From Trinickia sp. Y13 (lineage in GTDB: Bacteria; Pseudomonadota; Gammaproteobacteria; Burkholderiales; Burkholderiaceae), in assembly GCF_029522115.1 (NCBI RefSeq), contig NZ_JAKWFK010000005.1:62001-126000 (forward strand): DNA of 64,000 nucleotides. The letters run 5' to 3'. Positions 44,117 through 54,516 of the stretch are shown here, one piece after another. Below the pieces are notes generated by a model that saw only the letters and a list, made by a program, of their open reading frames with translations, was not told the DNA's origin and did not search any database. Numbering within the stretch: position 1 is the stretch's first letter; each line of letters opens with the position of its first letter. The position numbers and the translations under genes were made by a program.

Positions 44117-44632
44117 TCAGTCCTGGCGTGATCGGCAAGCCGTCAAAATGCCGCGCAGAAGATCGCCTGGTGGCGGCGGACATCCCGGAATCGTGACGTC
44201 GACCGGTAGGATCGACGAGACTGGACCGCACACCGCGTAGCTGCCGGCAAAGATGCCGCCCGTACACGCGCATTCGCCGGCTGCAACCACGAGCTTCGGG
44301 GCGGGCGTCGCGTCGTAAGCAGCGAGCACGGCTGCCCGCATGTTCAGTGTCACGGGACCGGTCACTAGCAACAAGTCTGCGTGCCGCGGACTTGCGACGA
44401 ACTTGATGCCGAGCCCTTCGATGTTGTAGTACGGGTTGTTCAGTGCGTGAATTTCCAGTTCGCAACCATTGCACGAACCCGCGTCGATCTGACGAATGCA
44501 CAGTGCCCGCCCGAGCAGATCGAGAATGTCCTGGCGAATCTGCTGTTCCTCGTGGCGCCTGACGTCTTCTGCTGCCGGCACGGCTTCGTCCGGAAAATCG
44601 GTGCGCGCGAATTGACGAATGAGTTGCCACAT
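44117..44632 (-). CDS. hyfI: hydrogenase-4-like small subunit (NuoB/HyfI family)
   Basis: A 171-residue iron-sulfur protein. The four-cysteine [4Fe-4S] site is complete: SCNGCELE near residue 53, GECACTGG and IPGCPP, and the conserved ASPRHADLLLVTGPVT is present. It would be the terminal electron-carrying subunit in the complex encoded upstream, docking on the HyfG-like subunit. Its ATG overlaps the hyfG-like stop by one base. Last gene of the leftward operon. Confidence 0.88.
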   Translation of the reverse strand: MWQLIRQFARTDFPDEAVPAAEDVRRHEEQQIRQDILDLLGRALCIRQIDAGSCNGCELEIHALNNPYYNIEGLGIKFVASPRHADLLLVTGPVTLNMRAAVLAAYDATPAPKLVVAAGECACTGGIFAGSYAVCGPVSSILPVDVTIPGCPPPPGDLLRGILTACRSRQD

Positions 44633-46194
44633 CAGAGATCATGCCCCGCGTAGTTCAGATTGAACGACTTGTTGATCAACGGAAAATCGGGAACGATGTT
44701 GCCGATGATCGCGTGCTCTAGCGCCGGCCAGTTTTGCCACGACGGATCATGGCAATGACACCGTACAACCGTATCGCCCGGGGCCGTCTCCAGCGCAACG
44801 AACACGTCACCGCGCCAGCCCTCGACCCACCCGATCCCTAGGGAATGCTCGGCCGCGTGCGTCACGTCGACGACGATCGGCCCCTGCGGAAGATTTGCCA
44901 GCAGCAACCGTATTAAACGGAGCGATTCGTCGATTTCGGAAAAACGGACGGCGACGCGCGCAGCGACGTCACCGCGTGCGTCGCTCGCAATGTTGACGGC
45001 GAGCTCGCCATACGGGGCCGCTTGCAGGTTTGCGCGCAGGTCGAACGTCCGGCCGCTGGCGCGGGCCGCCATGCCACGCACGCCGAAATGGTCGACGACA
45101 TCGGGCGTCAATCGGCCGGTGCCGAGAAAGCGGTCCTGCAGGCCCGACTGATCGTCGTAAATTTGCCGCATCGCGTGGACGTCGCGTTCGATGCGTTCGC
45201 ATTGAGCAGACAACTCGGCTGCGTGCTCGGAAGAAAGGTCGACTGCCACGCCCCCCGGCACAATCCGATCCATCAGGTAGCGATGGCCGAATGCCCGAGC
45301 GTTCGTCCGTATCCAGTCCTCCTTGAACCGCGAAAATTGAGCGAGACCGAATCCGAAACCGGCATCGTTGCCGAGTGCACCCAAGTCGCCAAGATGATTG
45401 GCGACGCGCTCGCACTCGAGCAGGAGCGCACGCAAAGACAGCGCACGCTTGGGCAACGCGACATCGCACGCTTGCTCGAGTGCCATGCAGTAGGCCCATG
45501 AGAACGCTACCGTCGAATCGCCGGCGATCCGGCCGGCGACCCGGTGGCCGTGCGAGGCGGGCGTTCGCTCGAACAGTCGCTCCACACCGCGATGCGCGTA
45601 GCCGAGGCGCTCTTCGAGCCGCAGCACCTTCTCGCCGACGACCGAAAACCGGAAATGGCCCGGCTCGATCGTGCCGGCGTGAATGGGCCCGACGGCGATC
45701 TCGTGCACGCCATCGCCGGCCACCCGCACGAACGGATAATCCGCTTCGTTCGACTCGAATCGTTCGATGCCCGTTGCCCGTTTTTGCAGCGGGAAGTAAT
45801 CGGCGGGCCAGTTTCCATGATGGAGCCACCGGCGCGTGTCCTGGGCGCCACGCGCACGCAGGCCCGTCAGATCGAAAATCGCCCGCTGCATGCGCGCTGC
45901 GTACGGAAAAATGGCGGCCAGATCGGGAAAATCCCCTTCGGGCCGCGGCATGCCGCCCGTCGCCAGACGTACCCACAGGATGCCGTCCTCGCATTCATAG
46001 GCCGCGTTTACCGACAATACGCGATCCGGCGCTTCGCCGCCCCACATCGCAACGAGCCGGCTTTGTCCCGACCGCGCCGCATGCGCGATCTCGAGCCACT
46101 CCACTTCGCCAGCTTCGGTCACGATGGCGGGCATCCGACCCGCGCCTTGTGCAAGGCGTGCCGAACCGTGGATTTGCATCGAGTCGAGTCGCAT
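44632..46194 (-). CDS. hyfG: hydrogenase-4-like large subunit lacking NiFe ligands (HyfG/NuoCD family)
   Basis: A 520-residue fusion of a NuoC-like N-terminal part (about 1-160) and a NuoD/HycE-like domain (from about 165). The family is clear from GPIHAGTIEPGHFRF, ERLGYAHRGVERLFE and the C-terminal IGNIVPDFPLINKSFNLNYAG. The two Cys-x2-Cys pairs that bind the NiFe centre in true group 4 hydrogenases (RxCGxC and DPCxxC) are absent: the first site reads ERLGYAHRG and the last HCHDPSWQNW. So it is probably not a hydrogenase but a member of the energy-converting hydrogenase-related (Ehr) type of complex; its reaction is unknown. Confidence 0.85.
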   Translation of the reverse strand: MRLDSMQIHGSARLAQGAGRMPAIVTEAGEVEWLEIAHAARSGQSRLVAMWGGEAPDRVLSVNAAYECEDGILWVRLATGGMPRPEGDFPDLAAIFPYAARMQRAIFDLTGLRARGAQDTRRWLHHGNWPADYFPLQKRATGIERFESNEADYPFVRVAGDGVHEIAVGPIHAGTIEPGHFRFSVVGEKVLRLEERLGYAHRGVERLFERTPASHGHRVAGRIAGDSTVAFSWAYCMALEQACDVALPKRALSLRALLLECERVANHLGDLGALGNDAGFGFGLAQFSRFKEDWIRTNARAFGHRYLMDRIVPGGVAVDLSSEHAAELSAQCERIERDVHAMRQIYDDQSGLQDRFLGTGRLTPDVVDHFGVRGMAARASGRTFDLRANLQAAPYGELAVNIASDARGDVAARVAVRFSEIDESLRLIRLLLANLPQGPIVVDVTHAAEHSLGIGWVEGWRGDVFVALETAPGDTVVRCHCHDPSWQNWPALEHAIIGNIVPDFPLINKSFNLNYAGHDL

Positions 46195-46197
46195 TGT

Positions 46198-47661
46198 CTA
46201 CCCCGCCAGCATCGTTGCAGCCTGGCGATACCACGTCGCCAAATAGGGCGGCACGTAAAGGCCGAGCATCAGGCCGATCCCCAGATGGACGAACACCGGC
46301 AGCAGCGCTGGGCGGTACGCGAGCGGCTTGGCCGTCGTCGCGCCACCGAACACCATCTGCTGCACGCGCGCGAAGATCGCCGCGAACGCTACAGCAAGCC
46401 CGAGCAGCAGAAACGGCGCGGTCCACGGTAGCGTGTTCATCGCCGTCGTCAAGATCAGGAACTCGCTCGCGAAAACGCCGAACGGCGGCAGCCCGAGAAT
46501 CGCAAGCGTGCCGAGCATCAATCCCCAGCCGACCGTCGGGCTGACTTGCAGCAGCCCGCGGATGCCCTCGATCGTTTGCGTTCCCGCTTTCTGCACGGCG
46601 TGGCCGACTACGAAGAAGATCGCCGACTTGACGAGCGAGTGAACAGTCATGTGCAGTAGTCCGGCGAACGTCGCGACCGGTCCGCCGAGCCCGAACGCGA
46701 AGGTCATCATCCCCATGTGTTCGATCGACGAATACGAGAACAGCCGCTTGACGTCTTTCTGCCGAAATAGGGAGAACGACGCGACCAGCACCGACACGAG
46801 TCCGAATCCGACCAGCAGCCGCCCCGGCAGGCCGTTGCCGAGCGCGCCGTCGGCGAGGGCCTTGCAGCGCAGCACTGCGTACAGGGCGACGTTCAGCAGC
46901 AAGCCGGACAACACCGCCGAAATCGGCGTCGGACCTTCGGCATGCGCATCCGGCAACCAGCTGTGCATCGGCACGAGTCCGACCTTGGTGCCATAACCGA
47001 CGAGCAGGAACACGAACGCGATCGAAACGATCGTCGGATCGAGCTGCGCCTTGACCGCGGCTAGGCTCGTCCACAGTAGCGCATCGCCGCCGGTTAGTTG
47101 CCGGCTCGCCGCAAGGTACAGCAAGATCGTGCCGAACAGCGCCTGTGCAATGCCGACGCCGCACAGGATGAAGTACTTCCATGCCGCCTCGAGACTCGCG
47201 GCGGTCCGGTAGACGCTCACGAGCAGCACGGTCGCGAGCGTTGCGGCCTCCATCGCGACCCACAGCACGCCAAGATTGTTGGTCAAGAGCGCGAGCAGCA
47301 TCGCGAACATGAAGAGTTGATACATGCTGTGATAAAGCCGCATTCGTGCGGGCGTCATCCGGCCGCGGGCTTCCTCGACTTGCATGTACGGCCGCGAGAA
47401 CAGCGATGTCGTCCAACCGACGAACGCAGTGAGCGCAACCAGATATACGTTGAGCGGATCGATGAAGAAGGCGCGCCCGAACGCAAAGGACGGCCCGTGT
47501 TCGACGGTGCGCGCGGCGAGCGCGAGCGTCGCCGCGAATGTCACGAGGCTGAAGCCGACGTTCAAGCTGCGCGCGGCGGAGCTCGGCCGCACGCACGCCA
47601 GGCATCCGGCCGCCAAGAGCGGCATGCCGAGCACGATGAACACGATTTGAGCGTTATTCAT
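46198..47661 (-). CDS. hyfF: hydrogenase-4-like proton-pumping subunit (HyfF, NuoL/M/N family)
   Basis: A 487-residue membrane protein with about 14 helices of the antiporter-like Proton_antipo_M family. Conserved features include YGTKVGLVPMHSWLPDAHAEGPTPISAVLSG and FSYSSIEHMGMM, with charged residues in membrane helices as in NuoN/HyfF. It overlaps the hyfE-like gene and lies 3 bp before hyfG. It should take part in proton or sodium translocation coupled to the small and large subunits. Confidence 0.9.
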   Translation of the reverse strand: MNNAQIVFIVLGMPLLAAGCLACVRPSSAARSLNVGFSLVTFAATLALAARTVEHGPSFAFGRAFFIDPLNVYLVALTAFVGWTTSLFSRPYMQVEEARGRMTPARMRLYHSMYQLFMFAMLLALLTNNLGVLWVAMEAATLATVLLVSVYRTAASLEAAWKYFILCGVGIAQALFGTILLYLAASRQLTGGDALLWTSLAAVKAQLDPTIVSIAFVFLLVGYGTKVGLVPMHSWLPDAHAEGPTPISAVLSGLLLNVALYAVLRCKALADGALGNGLPGRLLVGFGLVSVLVASFSLFRQKDVKRLFSYSSIEHMGMMTFAFGLGGPVATFAGLLHMTVHSLVKSAIFFVVGHAVQKAGTQTIEGIRGLLQVSPTVGWGLMLGTLAILGLPPFGVFASEFLILTTAMNTLPWTAPFLLLGLAVAFAAIFARVQQMVFGGATTAKPLAYRPALLPVFVHLGIGLMLGLYVPPYLATWYRQAATMLAG

Positions 47662-48313
47662 CCTTGAGCTTCTCGAGATGACGGATGTCGAGACTGTCGA
47701 ACTGCTCGCGAATCTGAAACATGAACACGCCGAGAATCAGAATGCCGATCAGCACGTCGAGCCCGATGCCGAGTTCGACGACCATCGGCATGCCGTTGGT
47801 CGCAGCGGCCGCCGCGAAGAACAGCCCGTTTTCCATCGACAGAAACCCGATCACCTGGGGAATCGCCTTAGCGCGCGTGATCATCGACATGAACGACAGC
47901 AGCACACACGCGAGCGCGATCCCGAGTGTGCCACGCGCCACCGACGTGGCAAGCTGGCTGATCGGCGACGCGACGTTGAACGCGATCACCACGAGCACGA
48001 TGCCGATCAGCAGCGTCGTCGGAATGTTGATGAGCGGCTCGACATCGGCCTGGACATCGAGCCGGCGAACCAGCCGGTATAGGATCCATGGAATCAGGCC
48101 GACCTTCAGCACCAGCGTCAGCCCGGCGGATACATACAGGTGCGCGTCATCCGTCACGAAGCCGAGTATCAGGTTCGCCGACACGAGCGTGACGCCCTGC
48201 AGCGTATAGAGATGGATCAGCGTCAAAATCCGGCGCTGGCTGAGCATTGCAAACGACAGCATCAGCAGCACGGCCGCAAGGAAGTTGATGAGTTGCGTCG
48301 CGTAACCGTGCAT
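47654..48313 (-). CDS. hyfE: hydrogenase-4-like membrane subunit (HyfE family)
   Basis: A 219-residue membrane protein with about six or seven helices. It has the HyfE features of a NuoK-like part, with LINFLAAVLLMLSFAMLSQRR at the N-terminus, QGVTLVSANL and a final FQIREQFDSLDI. It abuts the hyfC-like gene at one side and overlaps hyfF by 8 bp, so all four membrane genes are translationally linked. Confidence 0.85.
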   Translation of the reverse strand: MHGYATQLINFLAAVLLMLSFAMLSQRRILTLIHLYTLQGVTLVSANLILGFVTDDAHLYVSAGLTLVLKVGLIPWILYRLVRRLDVQADVEPLINIPTTLLIGIVLVVIAFNVASPISQLATSVARGTLGIALACVLLSFMSMITRAKAIPQVIGFLSMENGLFFAAAAATNGMPMVVELGIGLDVLIGILILGVFMFQIREQFDSLDIRHLEKLKDE

Positions 48314-49264
48314 TCACGCCCCCAGCAGCAGATGAACGAGCATGCCGATCACCGCGAGCAGAAACGCGGTTGCCAGAAACTCCGGCACCCGAAAGATCCG
48401 CATTTTCGCGTTGACCGTCTCGACGACGGCAAGCGCGGCGCCGCCCGCCATCAGCTTGACGACGAGTACCGGCACGGCCAGCAGCAGCGCGACTGGATTG
48501 CCTGCGCTTGCGATACCCCATGGCAGGAACAGCGCAAGGCCGATGCAGGAATAAGCAAACAGCTTGAGGCTGGCTGCCCACTCCATCAGCGCGAGGTGTC
48601 GCCCCGAGTACTCGAGGATCAGCGCCTCGTGGATCATCGTGAGTTCGAGGTGGGTGGTCGGATTGTCGACGGGCAGCCGCGCGTTTTCGGCAAGCGACAC
48701 CAGTGTGAAGGCGATACCCGCGAACGCTAGACTCGGATAGATCGTGAGTTCGTGACGCCCAAGCGTTGCAACGATGCTCGTCAGCAGCGTCGACTGCGTA
48801 ATCAGCGAGGCCGATAGCAGCACCATCAGCAGCGCAGGTTCCGCGAGGAAGCCAATCAGCATTTCGCGGCGGGCGCCGAGCGTGCCGAATGCCGTGCCGA
48901 TGTCCATCGCCGCGAGCGACAGCGCGACGCGGGCCAGTGCGAATAGACCGACCAGCGCGATCGCGTCTGCGGCGGGCGACAGCGGCAGCTCGGTCGACAG
49001 CGTCGGCACGATCGCGCACGCGAGCGTCATCGCAGCCCAAACGACGTAGGGTGCGCCGCGGAACACCGGACTCGCATCGTATGCGAGAACCGATTCCTTG
49101 TTGAATAACTTGTGGAGCATCCGATACGGCTGCCAGATGGACGGCGCGCGCCGGTTCTGCAGCCATGCGCGGCACTGGTTGACCCACCCGGTGAGCAGTG
49201 GCGCGGCCGCGAGCGCGACCACGATCTCGAGGGTCTGCGATAACACGCCGGATAGGGTTACCAT
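48314..49264 (-). CDS. hyfC: hydrogenase-4-like membrane subunit (HyfC, NuoH family)
   Basis: A 316-residue membrane protein with about eight helices, homologous to NuoH. Seen: TGWVNQCRAWLQNRRAPSIWQPYR near residue 25, ENARLPVDNPTTHLELTMIHEA near 210 (acidic loop conserved in NuoH), and FRVPEFLATAFLLAVIGM at the end. It connects the membrane arm to the soluble module in complex I relatives. It overlaps the hyfB stop by 7 bp. Confidence 0.9.
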   Translation of the reverse strand: MVTLSGVLSQTLEIVVALAAAPLLTGWVNQCRAWLQNRRAPSIWQPYRMLHKLFNKESVLAYDASPVFRGAPYVVWAAMTLACAIVPTLSTELPLSPAADAIALVGLFALARVALSLAAMDIGTAFGTLGARREMLIGFLAEPALLMVLLSASLITQSTLLTSIVATLGRHELTIYPSLAFAGIAFTLVSLAENARLPVDNPTTHLELTMIHEALILEYSGRHLALMEWAASLKLFAYSCIGLALFLPWGIASAGNPVALLLAVPVLVVKLMAGGAALAVVETVNAKMRIFRVPEFLATAFLLAVIGMLVHLLLGA

Positions 49265-51264
49265 CGCCTCACCAGCATCAGGAGCAGGATCAGCACGACG
49301 AAGCTGTAGGTCAGATACACAGCGATCTTGCCCGTCTGCAAGCGGCCCGCCCAGTCGGCGGCCCGTTGCGTAAGCGTCGAGATGCGCGCGTAGAGGGCCG
49401 ACCAGGTTCGATCCGTGACTGACACCCGGTAGGCCGGTTGCGCGTCGAACGGCGACGGCAGTTGCCGCTCGATGTGAAATAGCGGCGCGAAGATCTCACG
49501 GATCGGCTGCCCGAAACCTTCCGCGGTGTCCTGCATCCGTGCGGTCCTGAATGGGAAACCGCAACTCCACGGTGCGGCACGCCGCAGCCGGCCGTGGTAG
49601 AAGCGCCGCACCAGCACCCAGGCGAGCCCACAGCACGCAATGAAAAACAGCATGAATATCGCGGGCATGTAGCTCGCCCGCGCAGTCGACACAGGGACGA
49701 ACAGCAACCAGCCGTGATTTTCGGCGCCGATGCCGGCGCCGACGAGCGCGCGCGTGACGCGATCCAGCAGCTTGACGAACTGCGCGGGCATGAGTCCGAG
49801 CAGCACGCCAATGGCGGCAAACCAACTGAACGCCACCCGTTCCCATGCGTTCGCGTCGCGAGCGCGGTCCAGCTTCGCCTCCCTCGGTTGCCCGAGGAAC
49901 ACGATGCCGAAGAACTTGACCATCGTATAGCCCGCCAGCGCGGCCGACATCGCGATCAGTGCGGCGACGATCGGCACCGTCATCGCGAGCAGCGAGTCCG
50001 GCAGCCCCGGCGTGAACAAGACACTTTGCAGCAGCAACCACTCTGCAGCGAATCCACTGAGCGGCGGTAAGCCCGCGCTCGCCGCGACGCCTGCAAGCAC
50101 CGCCCACGCGGTCCACGGCATGAAGCGGATCAGTCCGCCGAGCTTGCCGAGATTGCGTTCTCCGGTTGCGTGCAACACGGCGCCCGTGCCAAGGAATAGC
50201 AGGCTTTTGAACGCCGCGTGGGCCACGATTTGATAGAGCATGGCGGTCAACGCGAGCGCGGAAAGGCTCGTCATCCCGTATGCGCGAAACAGCACCGCGA
50301 TCCCCAGTGCGATGACCATCAGCCCGATGTTGTCGATCGACGAATAGGCGAGCAGGCGTTTCATGTCGACCTGAATGGTGCTGAACGCTACGCCAAGCAG
50401 CGCGGTAACCACGCCCAGGACGAGCAGTAGCGCGCCCCACCACGCGATCTGCACGTGCAGCAGGTCGAACACGGTACGCAGCAGGCCGTACAGCCCCACT
50501 TTCAGCACGAATCCGCTCAGCAGCGCCGACACGGGGGACGGCGCGGCGGGGTGCGCCTCGGGCAGCCAGACGTGCAGCGGAAAGATACCCGCCTTTGCGC
50601 CAAAGCCGACGAGCGCCAACAGGAACGCAAGCGACGCCCAGAACGTGCCGAGCGATTGTGCACGCATGTTGGCGAACGTGTAGTCGCCAGTGCGCGCCTG
50701 CAGGATGCCGAAACAGAGCAGCAGCGCGAGTGCGCCGACGTGCGAAATCAGGAAATACAAGTAGCCCGCCCGGCGGATCTCGCCGATGCGGTGGTTGGTC
50801 ATCACCAGAAACGTCGCGGACAGCGTCAGCGTTTCCCAGGCGACCATGAACACGTACGCATCGTCAGCGACGAGCACAAGGGCGATGCTCGCGACGCACA
50901 CGTGGTATTCGAAGCAAATCAACCCCGGCGCAGACCCTTCGCCCTTACGGAAGTAGCCGGCGGAAAAACTGCCGATTCCCGCGCTGACGACACCGAGCAC
51001 GAACAGGAAATAGCCGGAGAGCTGGTCGACGCGCAGATGAAATGGCAAGCCGGGTAGCCCGATCGGCAACACGGTGGCGGACGGCTGCGCAAAGATGCCA
51101 ACGAGCCCCGCCGCGCCCAACAACAGTCCGCCCAGTGCGCCGAGCGGAAACAGCCCATGCGAGACGAGCCGCGTGCGATGCAGCACCCCGAGTCCGAGCG
51201 TGCCGATCGCGAGCCAGGCGGCCGCGGCCAGCAAGACCAAATGGACGACAGGCACGGGGGGCAT
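49258..51264 (-). CDS. hyfB: hydrogenase-4-like membrane subunit (HyfB, NuoL-type)
   Basis: A 668-residue membrane protein with about 16 helices, first gene of the leftward operon. The Proton_antipo_M core reads VGFGAKAGIFPLHVWLPEAHPAAPSPVSALLSGFVLKVG and YSSIDNIGLMVIALG. The C-terminal extension (helices after residue 500, ending LILLLMLVRRW) is as in HyfB. GGAG precedes the start. The gene order B-C-E-F-G-I lacks HyfA, HyfD, HyfH and HyfJ. Confidence 0.9.
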   Translation of the reverse strand: MPPVPVVHLVLLAAAAWLAIGTLGLGVLHRTRLVSHGLFPLGALGGLLLGAAGLVGIFAQPSATVLPIGLPGLPFHLRVDQLSGYFLFVLGVVSAGIGSFSAGYFRKGEGSAPGLICFEYHVCVASIALVLVADDAYVFMVAWETLTLSATFLVMTNHRIGEIRRAGYLYFLISHVGALALLLCFGILQARTGDYTFANMRAQSLGTFWASLAFLLALVGFGAKAGIFPLHVWLPEAHPAAPSPVSALLSGFVLKVGLYGLLRTVFDLLHVQIAWWGALLLVLGVVTALLGVAFSTIQVDMKRLLAYSSIDNIGLMVIALGIAVLFRAYGMTSLSALALTAMLYQIVAHAAFKSLLFLGTGAVLHATGERNLGKLGGLIRFMPWTAWAVLAGVAASAGLPPLSGFAAEWLLLQSVLFTPGLPDSLLAMTVPIVAALIAMSAALAGYTMVKFFGIVFLGQPREAKLDRARDANAWERVAFSWFAAIGVLLGLMPAQFVKLLDRVTRALVGAGIGAENHGWLLFVPVSTARASYMPAIFMLFFIACCGLAWVLVRRFYHGRLRRAAPWSCGFPFRTARMQDTAEGFGQPIREIFAPLFHIERQLPSPFDAQPAYRVSVTDRTWSALYARISTLTQRAADWAGRLQTGKIAVYLTYSFVVLILLLMLVRRW

Positions 51265-51376
51265 CCGGAATGTCTCCAGTACGCTCGGGTTTAACGAGGT
51301 GCACGAAACGGCCGCAGAATCGACGGCATAGTTCCGTGCGCATTATGACACCGAAAGGCCCATATAGCTAACAGAG

Positions 51377-51408
51377 CATGATAATGTGGTTATCATGTGA
51401 ACCACATG
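51377..51408. promoter_or_regulatory. nested palindromes between hyfB and a ribbon-helix-helix gene
   Basis: CATGATAA-TGTGG-TTATCATG (51377-51397) is a perfect inverted repeat. It overlaps GTGGTT-N8-AACCAC (51386-51405) and CATGTG-AAC-CACATG (51394-51408). They lie 113 bp upstream of hyfB and about 105 bp upstream of the rightward small gene. Likely operator for one or more dimeric regulators. Confidence 0.65.
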
Positions 51409-51513
51409 ACCTTATTTACTGGAATAGGCCGAAAGTCAATGCGGGCTCAACCTGGAGAACGCATGGCAGATGCATTACAATTTGATTAGCATATTTGCCG
51501 ATCCTTCCCTGCA

Positions 51514-51711
51514 ATGGAAACGAAAACAGCACGCCTGACCATTCTGATCGATCCCGCGAAGAAGGAAGCCTTTGAAATGCTTTGCGCGGCACAAGATCTG
51601 ACGTCGTCGCAGGTGGTGCGGCAGTTGATCCGCGAGTATCTCGAGCGACACGGCGTGAGCTACAAGACCAAGAGTGCGCTCGGCAAGCGGGTGAAGCGAA
51701 GCGCGGGTTGA
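51514..51711 (+). CDS. small ribbon-helix-helix (CopG/Arc-like) protein
   Basis: A 65-residue protein, METKTARLTILIDPAKKEAF then ASSQVVRQLIREYLERHGVSY-like helices. The N-terminal strand TARLTILIDP followed by two helices with SSQVVRQLIREYL fits a MetJ/Arc-type ribbon-helix-helix fold. It lies divergent from the hyfB operon, with palindromes in the gap, so it may regulate that operon or itself (inference). No toxin gene is next to it. Confidence 0.75.
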   Translation: METKTARLTILIDPAKKEAFEMLCAAQDLTSSQVVRQLIREYLERHGVSYKTKSALGKRVKRSAG

Positions 51712-51855
51712 ACCCAATCGTCCCGCATGCGCGCCCCCTGGCCCCTGCGCACGGGCTACAATAGCGCTTTTCGCGCTTTGTCCGTCCCCTGGGGCGGCGC
51801 CTGCGCGGGCGCCAGACGGCCGGTTTGCTCGATTCAACCTCCTTTCCTCGATTGA

Positions 51856-53202
<1,347 letters not shown>

Positions 53203-53216
53203 GCGGCCAGCCTCCG

Positions 53217-53238
53217 CGGCCGCGCAATGGCGCGGCCG
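53217..53238 (+). terminator. hairpin after argG
   Basis: CGGCCGCGC (53217-53225), loop AATG, GCGCGGCCG (53230-53238); a perfect 9-bp GC stem starting 15 bp after the argG stop. There is no T run, so it may be a weak or rho-assisted terminator. Confidence 0.55.
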
Positions 53239-53359
53239 TACCCCTCGCGTGCGGTGATCGACCGCACGCTTGCCATTCATCCCTTTGGTGTTTCGGCCGC
53301 TGTTGGCCGCGTCGCAAGTGCCATAATCGACGCCTCTAATGCGGCCCGGAGCGACGGTA

Positions 53360-54478
53360 ATGAGAAACATCGACAATCCCTCACACGATCTAGAAGTCGG
53401 CGTTGCGGACGCGACGCAAGACACGACCCGAATCGACGACGTCCGCATCGGCGCGGTGCGTCCGCTGATTTCTCCCGCGCTCCTGCAAGACGAACTGCCC
53501 GTGCCGTCCGACGTGCAAACGCTCGTCGAGCGCACGCGAGTGGAAATTGGCGACATCCTGCACGGCCGCGACGATCGGCTCGTGACGGTGGTCGGCCCCT
53601 GTTCGATCCACGATCACGATCAAGCGCTCGATTATGCCCAGCGCCTCAAGGCCGCCGCTGCGCAATGGCGCGACGAGTTGCTCATCGTCATGCGCGTGTA
53701 TTTCGAGAAGCCGCGCACGACGGTGGGGTGGAAGGGCTACATCAACGATCCGCGGCTCGACGGCAGCTTCCGAATCAACGAAGGTTTGCGCGCCGCGCGC
53801 CGGTTGCTGCTCGATATCAACGGGCTGGGGCTGCCGGCGGCAACCGAGTTTCTCGACTTGCTGGGCCCGCAATACATCGCCGATCTGATCGCATGGGGCG
53901 CCATCGGCGCGCGCACGACGGAGAGCCAAAGCCATCGCCAGCTGGCCTCGGGCCTGAGTTGCCCGATCGGGTTCAAGAACGGTACCGACGGCGGCGTGCA
54001 GATCGCGGCCGACGCGATCGTCGCGGCGCGTGCGAGCCACGCGTTCATGGGTATGACGAAAATGGGCATGGCCGCGATTTTCGAAACGCGCGGCAATCAG
54101 GACGCCCATGTGATCTTGCGCGGCGGCAAGCAGGGGCCGAACTACGATCGGGCGAGCGTCGAAGCATGTTGCGCGGCGCTCCGATCGGCCGGGCTGCGCG
54201 AACAAGTGATGATCGATTGCTCCCACGCCAATTCGGGCAAGGCGCACGAGAAGCAGATCGACGTCGCGAGCGATATCGGCGAGCAGCTTTCGAGCGGCGA
54301 CACGCGCATCATCGGCGTCATGATCGAGAGCCACTTGGAGGCCGGCCGCCAGGATTTGAAGCCGGGCGTGCCGTTGCGTCACGGCGTGTCGATCACCGAT
54401 GCCTGTTTGAGTTGGGCGCAAACCGAGCCAGTGCTCGAGTCGCTCGCGCAGGCCGTGCGCAGGCGGCGCTCCCGCTAG
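53360..54478 (+). CDS. aroG: 3-deoxy-7-phosphoheptulonate synthase (DAHP synthase, class I)
   Basis: A 372-residue first enzyme of the shikimate pathway, condensing phosphoenolpyruvate and erythrose 4-phosphate. Motifs: VVGPCSIHDHDQALDYA, RVYFEKPRTTVGWKGYINDP, GARTTESQSHRQLASG, GFKNGTDG and DCSHANSGK, which carry the substrate and metal ligands of the AroFGH type. The start at 53360 is preferred by its distance from GGAG; 53339 is an alternative. Feedback specificity (Tyr, Phe or Trp) cannot be read with confidence. Confidence 0.93.
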   Translation: MRNIDNPSHDLEVGVADATQDTTRIDDVRIGAVRPLISPALLQDELPVPSDVQTLVERTRVEIGDILHGRDDRLVTVVGPCSIHDHDQALDYAQRLKAAAAQWRDELLIVMRVYFEKPRTTVGWKGYINDPRLDGSFRINEGLRAARRLLLDINGLGLPAATEFLDLLGPQYIADLIAWGAIGARTTESQSHRQLASGLSCPIGFKNGTDGGVQIAADAIVAARASHAFMGMTKMGMAAIFETRGNQDAHVILRGGKQGPNYDRASVEACCAALRSAGLREQVMIDCSHANSGKAHEKQIDVASDIGEQLSSGDTRIIGVMIESHLEAGRQDLKPGVPLRHGVSITDACLSWAQTEPVLESLAQAVRRRRSR

Positions 54479-54505
54479 CGCTGCGTCGGGCCCACGGCGC
54501 AGCGC
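54478..54505. terminator. bidirectional hairpin between aroG and the lipoprotein gene
   Basis: GCGCTGCG (54478-54485) pairs with CGCAGCGC (54498-54505) around a 12-nt loop. It occupies the 38-bp gap between convergent genes. No T run. Confidence 0.5.
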
Positions 54506-54516
54506 CGTGCCGTGCC

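Noticed and set aside
44632-46194. Active NiFe hydrogenase
   Set aside because: The N- and C-terminal Cys-x2-Cys ligand motifs are absent and no maturation genes are nearby.
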